42,392 bases of DNA from assembly GCA_900155495.1 (NCBI GenBank), contig FTLJ01000359.1, positions 1 to 42,392 on the forward strand, given 5' to 3'. Positions within the stretch are counted from its first letter, which is position 1. Each line of letters begins with the position of its first letter. Shown one piece after another: positions 32,380-42,392 of the stretch. The position numbers and the translations under genes were made by a program. Under the pieces are notes generated by a model. That model was not told the DNA's origin and did not search any database. It saw only the letters and a program-made list of their open reading frames with translations. Source of the DNA: Porogramme epimiltina. Lineage: Eukaryota; Basidiomycota; Agaricomycetes; Polyporales; Polyporaceae.

Positions 32380-34034
32380 ATGAGTATCAATGTGTCGGAC
32401 ACACTGAATCTGGATCAAACAGCCAATTCCCAGTGAGCACATTCTCACCAGTGTGAGGCGATTACCAAACATACCCATATTCATTGACTTCAACTTAGGA
32501 ATCTTCTCAACTTCTTCGCAGTAGCTCTCGCGAGTAAGCCCCGTGTATTAAACCACATTTATTAATCGTTTCTAATCAATCGTATTCTAGCCCTAGCTAT
32601 TTATGATACCATCATAACTCTAGAGAATGAAATCAAAGCTATATGGCGCCGTGGAACCATGGTGATAACATCTCTATATCTAGGTATTCGCTATACATCC
32701 ACAATCAGCTTTCTCCTTCCTGTGCTCGGATTGGTCAATGCAGAGGTAAGTAAAGACGTCCTCCGGCTCTAGTGACAGTTTCAATAATGATGTTCTCTGG
32801 TAGTTGAATCAGTAATAATTTATCAAACTAGTACCGTCGCATCGTTACTGAAATCTCGGTAAACAGATCTCATGCTTTCAAGGTACCATTTCAACTCTTC
32901 ATACTCATGCCCTATATTCTCTGGGCTGGTGCGTCCCTTCTAAGCAGTGAGAGGCGTAACGTTTCTTTACCGCATTAACCTAACCTCGCAGCATTCTCTG
33001 CCTGGCGCACATACGCGCTTACAAGTCGCAATATCTTGGCCACTGCTTTCGTTTTCATCACCATCAGCTCATTAATTGCTCCCGGTGTTTGGGTAGGCTG
33101 ACTCCATGAGTTACCTAGATGTATATGCCTTTTAACGTATTGTCCCTTCTATAGTTCCTCACATATACAAACAACGCCGATATTCCTAGTTATTTAGGAT
33201 CTGCATATGTTCCAAGGTGAGCGCATTAACTAGAGAAAGAATCTCTCTAGATTTACGTATCGGAGGCAGTGAGTTTTATCCGGATATTCGGCTTACGGTC
33301 ACTCAAAATATAACTAGTAATGTGGACCACAAAATGCTCGGCAGTAGTAGGAGAAATGATTGTTGTGGTCACAACCATTGTTAGAACGTTTAAGCTCATG
33401 AGATCCCGTACCTTCTGGCACGGCAGTTCCATCGGCCGAGTATTACTACAGAACGGTACGCCCAAGCCCCATTTGCATATCCTATTTTGTTTACAGACCA
33501 CTTGTCCATACCTAAAACTTAGGTCTTCTTCACTTCGGGTACGTCATGCCAAGGTGTACTACTATTGCAATGCTTCAGGACTTATACTAGCCTCAGGGTA
33601 TCTACCCTCTCATCTATACTGTCCTTGGCCCTTAACACTACGGTAACGCTAGACCTTTGCACTTACGAACTCAACTATATGCCTTCTTATGCACTCTGTT
33701 GTAAGGACAATCACGGTGATGTAATAGACAGTGCAAGGCGCCAGTGTATTGCACAGTTCAGAGATGCGTACGTGTCATCCTTTGCGATGTCCACCGAAAT
33801 TGACTCTTACCTTATGCACTCCTTTTCAGAATAACGTCGATACAACTATCGCGGTTTCTCCTGCAGCTGGGATCCCTAGCATCGAATGTGGCTGAAAGCG
33901 CGTCAAATCGGGATCCAGAACAACAAGGCTACGAAGACGATGCATTCACTTCAGCGATGCTTACGTTCCATGATATTACCTTGGAAGATCGCCTACCGTC
34001 CTCGAGCAGCGAGGGAAATACGGTGCTAGCATGA
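32380..34034 (+). CDS. DUF6533 membrane protein, right copy
   Basis: Exons 32380-32432, 32499-32533, 32591-32745, 32832-32928, 32992-33092 and 33155-33216 join in phase. They read MSINVSDTLN, then the DUF6533 block DTIITLENEIKAIWRRG, helix YRRIVTEIS to FILMPYILWA, and AFSAWRTYALTSRNI. Later exons are clear too: SAVVGEMIVVVTTIVRT (about 33340-33455), GLLHFG, VSTLSSILSLALN, a short FRDA exon (about 33756-33766) and the last exon SIQLSRFLLQLGSLAS to the TGA at 34032. The one unresolved spot is 33217-33340: joining from the gcag acceptor gives EFYPDIRLTVTQNITS but then runs one base out of frame with VVGEM. This may be an unrecognised splice form, a sequencing error or a true frameshift. Seven helices are expected; function is unknown. 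It lies 150 bases from the convergent hydrolase gene. Confidence 0.7.
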
Positions 34035-34185
34035 GCTGGGGCAACGAATGAACAATGTGCATACCCCTCCTGAGTTCATAGAGCTACCCTCTCTGCTGCA
34101 CATACAGTCCGTAGAACACAAAGTACACCATATTCACAGATACCCCGGACATCAATTCGTGATAGGCTACATGACCAACAGACTT

Positions 34186-36373
34186 TCACACTACCTTCTT
34201 GAAATATACATCAGACTTTTCGCTGACCATTTTGCCACTCACCGCCCCCGCGCCCTCAAGGTTAACAAGCCCACACCCATCTACCACGCTACCCAGACCC
34301 TCCCCAGCCAACACGCACTCCATATGCGCGTGCGATGCATCGAAGCGGAGCATGAACGGAGACGTGTCGCGCCCGTACCCCTCAGGGAAAATTGTCCCGA
34401 TCCCAATGTCGAACGCCACCACCCGCTCGCCATCACCCGTGGGCGGAGACGGACCCGAGCCGCGCGGACGGCGGCGGAAGCTGACGTGCGCCGCAAGGAA
34501 TGATGTGCTGCGCGCGTAGAGCGTGTGCGGGTCGAGCGCGAAGCGCCCGGGGGAGGATGGGGAAGAACCATTCGCGGGGCCGAGCGAGGCGAAGTCGGAG
34601 AGCACAGGCGCGCAGTGCGCTGCGGCGCTCGTCGACGTGCAGAGGCGCAGCGTGCCGTACCCCGGGTCGGAGTACGTCCCCTCAAACAGCGCGAGCGGGA
34701 CGTCATCGAAGTCGTCTGCGCGCTGCGCCGCGGCGTCGCGCGCGGGCCTCAAGGCGTTGCCGTGGTCGGGTGCTGATGCGAGGGAAGGGAGCTCCACGGA
34801 ATGTTTGAGGCCGAGGAGATCTTCGACGATGCGTCGAGGGACTGCGGTTTGGACGCCGTGTTCATCGTCTGTGTTGATGAATGCGACCACACCGATGTTG
34901 TCGTTGGGATAGAAGACAACTTCGGTCAGGCTCCCTGGAACTGTACCGCCATGGAATATCATCTGATCGTATCACGCACGGAAAGCGGTCAGCTTTCGCC
35001 CTCAGCACTCGAGATTGTAAGCAACGCACGTCGTGCCCTTGGAATGAAGACCTCATCCAGCCCATCCCATATCCTCCGATGGAAGTGAAGGTGTCCCTAG
35101 GTGTCCCGTACATCATGCTGTGTGCGGTCGTCATCTCGGTGAACACGAAGCCCGGAACCACACTCTGATTGGTGGCCAGATCCACCCCGCGGTTCAGGAG
35201 CATCGCCACCCATTTGGTCTGGAACGCACGTTAAGAGGCCGGAAATCTCACTAGCGACGTCAGGACTCACCATGTCGACGGTGCTCGAGATGATACCGCC
35301 GGCGCCGGCGATGAACTCCTCCATGACCTCGTTCTGGATCCAGTACGGGATGCGTCGGCCGGCAGAGGCGGTACTCCAAATTTGGCTGAAGTTCCCGCTC
35401 GCCTGAGCCTTTACCGGAGAATACGTCGTGGACGTCATGTTAAGGGGGTCGAAGATGCGCTCCTGTACGAACTCCCGAAATGATTTTCCAGAGTATGTGG
35501 AGACGATGTGCGACGCAAGCACATACATCTATTCAGGGGAAATTTAAGCGAAACTTACTCACACCGGACGCTCCAAACACACCTGATTGTTGTACCACCA
35601 CCTCTGACGAGGTTCGAAGAACGGTTTGAGATGCTTCAATCTTCCGATCATCGTTGAAGGCGAATCATCGCGCTGGTATGAGAATTCATGTCTGTCCGAG
35701 TCCGGAGGGCCATCGTGAGATCAAAGTTGGTACAGCCCGGAAGTAGGGACATACCGAGGAAGTCCAGAAACGTGTGTAAGAATATCCCGAACGTTCAGCT
35801 TCGCAGTTGCCCAGTCATCGGCAAGTTTCCACTCGCTCGGGAGGAGGTCCTGGAGCTTTGTGTCCCACGTGAACGCAGACACATTTGGAGGGAGCGCGGT
35901 GACATTGCGTCCATTCGCAAAGTCGTCCATCAAGATCCCCACCGCGCTCACCAGGAAGGCCTTTGACGACGATCCGATAGGGAATAGCGCCTACGAGCAG
36001 TGCGCCAGCGACGCAGTCAACATAGTGATCATTCGCAACAGCAAGTAAGGCAACAACTCACCTCCTTCCGCACAGGATCCCCCTCCTCCGTCATGGTTCC
36101 CCATGTGCCGAACTCGGAGGTGACGACTCCAGCGTTGAGGCGGACGACGCCCACGGAAATTCCATGGATGCCGTGCGCCTCCCGCAGCGCCTCCGCAAAC
36201 GCGCTCACTTCGGGAGAGATCGCGCTGCTAGCACCACTCGGCGCTGAGTCCGACGCCAGCAGTTGCGATGGAGCGAGGTGGAGAGGCTCCTGCAATGGGG
36301 CGCCCGTCCCGAGCGTCCATGCCGTCAAAGATGCGAGGTCGAGAAAACCCCTGAGGCTGTTGGCGAGGACCAT
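34186..36373 (-). CDS. Beta-lactamase-like serine hydrolase (class C / transpeptidase fold), right copy
   Basis: Six exons on the minus strand (36373-36062, 35990-35755, 35692-35583, 35528-35271, 35218-35030, 34962-34186). The catalytic set is complete: SxxK as GSSSKAFL, YxN as WWYNNQ, and the third motif as FHGGTVPG. The conserved NVRDILTHVSGLPR and YGMGWMRSS blocks fit the secreted fungal family related to class C beta-lactamases and esterases; the start MVLANSLRGF gives a weak signal peptide. The roughly 150-residue C-terminal beta domain ends at VYFKKVV. Oddity: exon 3 is 110 bases where 109 would keep frame; between DDSPSTMIGR and LKHLKPFFEP (35637-35650) one extra base shifts the frame. 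This is either a sequencing error or a recent disabling change. The natural substrate is unknown. Confidence 0.8.
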
Positions 36374-37154
36374 CTGGATGCACAGGCGGGTCAGCGGCAG
36401 TTTGGACACAATGCTGGAGACATTTATAACCTGCGGATCTCCGGTATGTGGGCACACCTTATGTACACCTCCGAGAGCCTCGAAGATGGCCAGGAACAAG
36501 GCTGCGCGTGATGGACCTCCATATGGGACACCGTTGGTCTGTGAGTCGGCTATAGTAGTCTAACGGCTATGTGCGGCATTGGAGGTAGCCACGTGGAGAT
36601 AAGATGCAACGGTTGCGGATGGCCAAATTGCACGGTGGCGCTGAGAAATGATTCTATGGAATCGGAAACAAGGGGCCAGGTATCAGTCCACCACTAGGTT
36701 TTGGAGCCGATAAATCCGGACTTGCCATTCATTGCTTCCGGTTGAAGGGAGGTGTATCCTTGCGTCGGCGCTGCTAACAGTGTGGAGCTTGAGCAGAATT
36801 TAGTGGCCCTTCAAGCTTGAATCGGAGACGATCGGAGTCCTAATAGGAGTTCAAGACGCACGCGGCACGCCTCAGCCGTCTGGCGTCTAATCACCCCAAG
36901 CTGCGCGACGGATGCCTCAGGCTTTAGTAGTGGATGGCCAGTATGTCTAGGTACAATATATAACGTACGCTAGAGCTATAGGCAAAGTACAACACATTAA
37001 GTCTATAACTAAAGCCATAAGCCTTCCAAATCCACCAGAGAAGTCCTACAGCGTCAAGGTAACAACATGAACGAGAGGAAGCCAAAGGCATATGTCCACT
37101 AGCAATTCCCCATCCTCACAACTCCAGTGACCAGTCCATCGCCCAAAACCCCGC
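36374..37154. other. Intergenic, with an exon-like piece
   Basis: This is the promoter side of the hydrolase gene and the 3' side of the GMC gene. Within it a 70-base minus-strand piece (36538-36469) is flanked by a cacag acceptor and a gtgtac donor and reads VPYGGPSRAALFLAIFEALG. It does not connect in frame to the hydrolase. No other element is seen. Confidence 0.4.
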
Positions 37155-39441
37155 TCACGACCACGCAGCCTTCACAAAGTCCGCACACCGCTCCGCGACC
37201 ATCACGACGGGCGCCATCGTGTGCGCGCCCACGATCTCAGGGAACACGGACGCGTCCGCGACGCGCAGCCCCCGCACCCCGCGCACGCGCAGCGCCGTGT
37301 CCACCACCGCGCCCGCACCGTCGCCGTCAGGGCCCATGCGGCACGTCGACGTGTAGTGGAAGCACGTGCGCACGTTCGCGCGGACGAACGCGTCCACATC
37401 TTCGTCGCTCAGCCCCTCCTCCTCCTCGTCCCCGCCGTCCCCTCCGTCCGCCCGCGCGCTGCGCCGCGGCACGCAAAAGTCCTCCAGGGGGTACCCCGCC
37501 CGGCACACGTCCTCCCCAAGTCCCAGCGCGAAGCGCACCGCGCACCTCAACGCCACACGGTCCTCCTCCGCATCTAGAAACCCGAGCGCGACGTCCGGGC
37601 GCGCGCGCGGGTTCGCGGTCGCGAGGCGCACGGCGCCCGTGGCGCGCGGGCGCACGAGCGTCGCGAGGAGCGTGTACACGCCCGTGCGCGGGGGCGGGGC
37701 GACGTCTGCGGCGCCGTTCGCGAGGTGCATGAACTCGATGTCGGGCCGGTTGGAGGGGCGCGTGGGGTCGAGCGCGCCGGGGGGGAGCGCGGAGGCGGGC
37801 GGGAGGCGGGGTGGCGAGGAGGGTGAGGTGGGGGTGGAGGGGGAGAGGAGGCGCGTGGGGAGGAAGGTGGAGATGTTCTGGAAGGGGCGGGAGAAGGCGC
37901 CGTGTCCGGTGAGGAGGTACTTGAGCAGCTCGACCGCTGCTTTGAGCGGGCGTGCTTGGAGCTCGTGGAGGGAGTCGCTGAGGGGGACCTTGAACGCGAT
38001 GGGGACGCCCATATGATCGGACTGGAGGCGCAGGTTCAGCACGGCACATAAGCGGTTGAGGATGGGAATAACGTCGGAGTACGTACGAGGTTGCTCCCTA
38101 CTGCGGGGTTGTCGAGGATGACAGGCACTCCCTTCTCCTCGAGGTGCTGCTTTGGCCCAATTCCACTGCGAGCGAGATGTCCATTTCCAGCTTCGAAAGC
38201 AGGAACCAAGGCAGGGACTTACCTCAACATGAGTATATGCGGCGACCCCAGCGCCCCCGCACACACAATCACCTCGCGGCGCGCCTTCGCACAATACGTC
38301 CTCACCGCATACAGCGGGTCCGCCGTCTCGAACAGCACGCCCGTCGCGCGCAGCCCCCCCTCCCGCTTCTCCCCGTCCCCGTCCCCGCCCCTCGCACCGG
38401 CCCCGCGCTTCTCCCCGCGCCCCCGCCCGACCTCGATCCGCGTGACGAGCGCGCCCGTGCATATCCTGAGCCGCGCGCGGCGCGCGGCGCACACCTCCGG
38501 GGGGAGGAACGCGCGGAAGGTGGAGTGGCGCCGGAAGTGCGCGTCCTGCGCGATGTCCATGACGGCCGTGCACGCTGCGGGCGCGGAGGGCGCGTTCACG
38601 TCTGCGACGCGCGGGATGCCGGCGTTGAGTAGGGCGCGGTCCATGCTGTGTGAGGGGGGGGGGTCAGTCCGGGAAGCGGGGGTGAGGGAAGGGGTGGGGA
38701 GGACGAACAAGGGGGTGAGCTTGTAGGGTGCGTCTTCGAATTGCTGGTTCTGCCATGGGCCTGCATGGTAAACATATCATTGGCAAGGTGCCTTTGAAAG
38801 CGATGTTATGCCTACCGTTCTTGCCGCGGTAGCGCGACTCCGGGTGCGTGCGCGTCATCTCGGATTTCGCGAAGTACGGCTCAACATCATCGTACCCCCA
38901 CCCTTCGCACCCGAGCTCCTTCCACCGATTATAGTCTCCGGGGGTGCCTAAGCCGCATACACTCAGCCAATCCCCACAGCACCTTACAGACACTCACCCA
39001 CCTCGAGTGTACAGCATCCCGTTGATGCGCGACGTGCCCCCGAGGCCCTCGCCGCGCACGACCTGCAAGAAGCGGTTGTCCGCATGGGCGAGGGGCTGCG
39101 ACCACCACCGCGCCGTGAGGTCGTCCTTGCCGTGGACGTTGACGGAGAGCAGGGGCACGCGCGACGCCCACGTGTCTGCGACGGGGCCCTGCTCGATGAG
39201 GAGCACTGAGACGTCTGGGTCCTCGCTCAGCCGCGAGGCGACTACGCATCCTGCTGTGCCGCCTGTGGTGCGATGGGGATGTCAGTCGGGCTTGCACTGG
39301 CGGGAAGAGGTATGCCGTACCTCCGACGATGACGTAGTCGTATGTATACGACTCCGGCGGAACGCTGGATGATATTGGTATTGGGGTGCCGACTTCTTCG
39401 GGGCGAAGCTCGGGTACAGAGGGCATGTTAGTGGAGCCCAA
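37155..39441 (-). CDS. GMC (glucose-methanol-choline) oxidoreductase, FAD-dependent
   Basis: Six exons on the minus strand (39441-39321, 39262-39002, 38947-38816, 38760-38223, 38165-38087, 38021-37155) close to 665 residues. The dinucleotide fold is at the start: YDYVIVGGGTAGCVVASRL, with SVLLIEQG as the second strand. GMC signature parts are RGEGLGGTSRINGMLYTRG, then CAGALGSPHILMLRSGIGP and NPAVGSNL. The catalytic region has the proton-accepting His in CFHYTSTCRMG and a second His in GAHTMAPVVMVAE. There is no signal peptide, so it is probably intracellular or peroxisomal; this argues against a secreted aryl-alcohol oxidase. The alcohol substrate cannot be told. Exon 4 holds a Gly/Arg/Glu-rich insertion (around 38350-38430) and exon 6 Ser/Pro-rich and acidic insertions. 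Its left-block counterpart appears to be deleted. An optional intron at 38705-38645 would shorten a low-complexity loop. Confidence 0.9.
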
Positions 39442-40756
39442 TAAATGATGGGGGTGCTCTTAATGTGAAGAGAAAGGGTCAGAAGCCAGGGTTTACCGCG
39501 AACGGAAGGGCACAAACATTGAAAGAGGCGGGTTTAAGTACTCGAGTCGGCGTACGCCCTCCGTACGATAGCCTAGGGAGACGGCCAGACTACTCGAGAT
39601 GAGATCGTCCAAACGCTCGACAGTTCATGGATCCTGTAACATGATGGGAGGCCACTTGGAGAGGGAGCGATCACGGAGTGATCAGTAGAGCGGGGCCATT
39701 CGCACCGATACCGATGGTCTACCGGAGTGCGACAGGTCATCAGGTCAAAATTAGCTGCATATATGCGTCAAAGGAAGCGCACCCACCACCACTGAAGGCA
39801 TAAGTTCAGATTCTGGCAACTGCGGGGAAACCGGAACCCGTATCGAGAACACCCTCGCGAGAGGTCGAGCATAGAGCATAGCGCTGCGGACAAGAGGTAG
39901 TAAGACTTTGTCACGGAGGCGAAAGGTTCGTGTCGGGAGGACGATCAGAGCCTGTGACGCTGTGCCTTGGCAGATCCTGTGCATGTTTGTTCTCCGCGGG
40001 CACCATCGCCGCAGATTGAGATAAAGGTCGTATAGTCAAGACCTTCTAGCGGGGAAACGTTGATAGAGTCGTGATGCACGAGGACGACCTCAGGCTGGCC
40101 CTGCCCGACAAAACACTGAAATCAGTGATTTTGCTGGCTCGAAAGTTTTGACAGCACTGCTTACGAAGATGGTTTAGGTCGTGATAGAGCCTGCTTTTGC
40201 GGTGCATTTAGCTGCTGTCCTTGAGTATAGAGTAGTGTGCGTAGCGGCTAGGATTGGAGTATCCGGCAAGTGTTGTCCGAGTCGAGGAGGGTCTGGCCCG
40301 CGGGGATGAGAGACAGGAAGACAGGCGCGGGAGTGTTCTGATCCGTCTCTCCTCCTTGGGCCGGGCCGGCCGACCGGAGGACGGAGGGGCTCACTATCGG
40401 ACCTGGGCCCAGGGGCGCACCTTGCAAACCGATTCCCCACTCCAGCGACGCCCGAACGCTCTCCGTCGACGTGCTGGACGCCGCCGCCCCCACTAAAGAC
40501 GATGGAGCAACCCGCACGGAGAGCAACGCGGAGCATTACGCAACGACGTGAGCTTCTTCCGGAGACCCCGCACCGCGCGCTCTCGCGTCATATTCCCCGC
40601 CGACGACGGCCACATCTCCACTGACTCGACGCCCTCGTCGCCCGCCTCCTCCGACTTCATCGCCCTACCCCGCGCACTCGTCGAGCTCGACCCTGCCAGA
40701 GCCCGAGGCACCCCCGCTTCCTTCTTCCCACCCGACCTTCGCAGCGTCGCCTGGCC
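39442..40756. other. Divergent promoter region of GMC oxidoreductase and aminotransferase
   Basis: The right part (40236-40637) is the sequence duplicated at 31008-31393. The left part (39.45-40.2 kb) is single-copy and holds only short frames. A plus frame 40548-40799 overlaps the aminotransferase start in another frame and is probably not a gene. Confidence 0.5.
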
Positions 40757-42392
40757 ATGGCCGCGCGGTTCTCGTCTTCTGCGCTCGCACGCAACGTGAC
40801 CCCTGCTCTTCTTCCCCGCCACCCGTCCCTCGCCATCCGCGCCCTCTCCTACACAAACGCCCTCCGCCAGCAACACTCCTCCAGCGCACCCTCCCCCGCC
40901 TCAGAGCGGCCCAAGCCCGTCATCCCCTTCGCTTCGCGTCTCAAAGATGGCCGCGCCCTGGCGCTCGACGTCTGGTCCGTCTTCAAGTGAGTATATATCC
41001 TGCGTTGGCTTTATATGTCCTAACATCGCTCTCAGTGCCGCGAACCTACCCAAAGACTGCATCAACCTCGGCCAGGGGTACATGAACTTCCCCCCGCCCG
41101 ACTGGGCGCGCGAGGGCGCCGAGCAGGCCCTGCGTTCCACGGACGGCAACCACTACGCACCCGCAAAGGGACGGCTGAGGTTGCGGAAGGCGATCAAGGA
41201 GTTTTACGGGACGCAGTTTGGGAAGGAGCTCGACCCGGAGACAGAGATTGTCGTCACGAGCGGGGCGAACGAAGGTGCGTGTCTTGTTATTTGGATCGTG
41301 TTCCTCGCGCGGTCGGTGGCATCCTCTGCGCGATGTTGGAGGCAGGGCTCTCCGCCTAGGACGAGTTTAATTTCCTGTAAACCCACTTGAAGAAGGACGG
41401 CGAATACGACGGCCGTTATATATGGCTACTGTATGCGCATCACACGCTTTATGCTGCAAAGAGCAGCATATTCGTGTTGGTACCTCTGGAGGAATCAATA
41501 CGCCCTGCCTTGTTCACGAGGTAGTAGCACAACGCAGTTTACGAACGCTCCACGGCTCTTCCACGTGTGATGTATCGCGTGCCGCGCGCGCAAGCTGCCC
41601 AATATCCCTCTTCTCTCGCCTCCCCAGTGCATACACCCGCTCACCCACACTCCCCCAGGCCAGTACGCAGCCTTCACAGCATTCATCGAGCCTGGAGATG
41701 AGGTCATCATCTTCGAGCCCTTCTTCGACCAATACCTGCCCTCGGTCGCGTTCAACGGCGGCAAGTGCGTCTACGTCCCGCTCCACCCGAGCGCGGAGCC
41801 CGCGCCCGGCGTCCAGATCGGCAAGCGTTCGTGGACGATCGACTTTGACGAGCTCGAGTGAGTCCTTTAGCTTCCTTGTTGCGTGTGGGTGCGGTGGGCA
41901 GGAGTGGGCAGGCGGGAGTGGATGTGGGGAAGGAGGTTGGGAGAAGGAAAGCGAGGGCTGACAGTGCACCACAGACGCGCAGTGTCCCCGCGCACGAAGA
42001 TGATCGTCCTCAACTCACCGCACAACCCCGTCGGCAAGGTCTTCACGCGCGCCGAGCTCGAGCGCGTCGCCGCCCTCGCGGAAAAACACAACCTCCTCGT
42101 CATGTCCGACGAAGTCGTGCGTGCCCTCTCCTATTCCCGCGCCTCAAAGCTTGCGCTCTAACCTCCGGGCGCGCGCGCGCGTGTTTTGCAGTACGAGAGC
42201 CTCGTGTTCGACGGGCGCGAGCACGTCCGCTTCGCGACGCTCCCCGGGATGTGGGAGCGCACGCTCACCGTCGGCTCCGCAGGCAGTACGTTCCCGCCCC
42301 CACACCGCTCGCATCGCCCACCCTCTGACGTCGCTTCCCTCCCCCTCCCTCTCTCCCTTACCTCTCGCGCCCACCCCTGCCCGCGCCCGCCC
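40757..42392 (+). CDS. Kynurenine aminotransferase (class I, PLP-dependent), cut by the window end
   Basis: Exons 40757-40986, 41036-41274, 41659-41857, 41975-42116 and 42192-42285 are in phase; the gene continues past 42392. The first 45 or so residues (MAARFSSSALARN onward) are Arg/Ser/Ala-rich without acids, a mitochondrial targeting signal. The fold-type I aminotransferase core follows: INLGQGYMNFPPPDW, NHYAPAKGRLRLRKAI, VTSGANEGQYAAFTAF, EPGDEVIIFEPFFDQY, the PLP-contacting NSPHNPVGK and SDEVYESLVF. The sequence ends at TVGSAG just before the expected Lys block, so the PLP lysine is outside the window. This set matches eukaryotic kynurenine-oxoglutarate transaminases (yeast Bna3 type), which turn kynurenine into kynurenic acid. 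Intron 2 is 384 bases, far longer than the others. Confidence 0.9.

Larger units (their letters stand above)
31394..40637. repeat. Right copy of the tandem segmental duplication (about 9.2 kb)
   Basis: This unit runs from the copied receptor-like tail through DUF6533, the full-length beta-lactamase-like gene and the GMC oxidoreductase to the aminotransferase promoter. Its two ends are the same two sequences that meet at 31393/31394, as expected for a direct tandem duplication. The part from about 35597 to 40235 has no counterpart in the left copy. Confidence 0.8.

Noticed and set aside
40548..40799. Plus frame overlapping the aminotransferase start
   Set aside because: It overlaps the true ATG in another frame, and its counterpart in the duplicated promoter at 31.3 kb is not conserved as protein.

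Overview
The window is a piece of a fungal nuclear genome, most likely a mushroom-forming basidiomycete (Agaricomycete). Evidence: genes are broken by many 49-70 bp GT-AG introns, and several families typical of that group occur (DUF6533 and DUF6534 membrane proteins, UstYa/DUF3328 proteins, SKN1/KRE6 glucan-synthesis protein, F-box protein, fungal serine hydrolases). No rRNA, functional tRNA, CRISPR array or intact transposon was seen. Gene models were spliced by eye, with exon phases summed to check most of them. Functions are by recognition of motifs, not by search.

Left part (1-10.6 kb), accessory and of moderate GC: a 64-bp tandem repeat at the edge, a weak tRNA-like relic, a DUF6534-type seven-helix protein (1482-2755), two UstYa-like oxidase-family genes (3585-4235, 7110-7813) flanking a But2-like membrane protein (4974-6018, minus), a GNAT acetyltransferase (8464-9500, minus) and a 57-residue secreted peptide (10298-10523).

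Middle part (10.8-21.7 kb), GC-rich conserved genes: REX1-type RNA exonuclease (minus), a secreted and probably GPI-anchored GH13 alpha-amylase (plus), an F-box protein (minus) and an SKN1/KRE6-type GH16 protein (minus). A gene-poor stretch of about 3.5 kb follows (21.7-25.2 kb), with only unexplained open frames.

Right part (25.2-42.4 kb) is structurally the most interesting. It holds a secreted Ser/Thr-rich single-pass receptor-like protein, then two copies of a block [tail of that gene - DUF6533 gene - beta-lactamase-like gene], then a GMC oxidoreductase and the start of a kynurenine aminotransferase. Between the blocks, a copy of the aminotransferase promoter is joined directly to a copy of the receptor-like gene's tail. 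This junction (about 31393/31394) is what a tandem duplication of a unit of about 9.2 kb would leave. The left copy then seems to have lost about 4.6 kb, including the 5' half of its beta-lactamase-like gene and its oxidoreductase. Left-copy genes carry stops and frameshifts; right-copy genes are nearly intact, each with one unresolved spot. A two-base N gap (29434-29435) lies in the left copy, so a haplotype mis-join in the assembly must be excluded.
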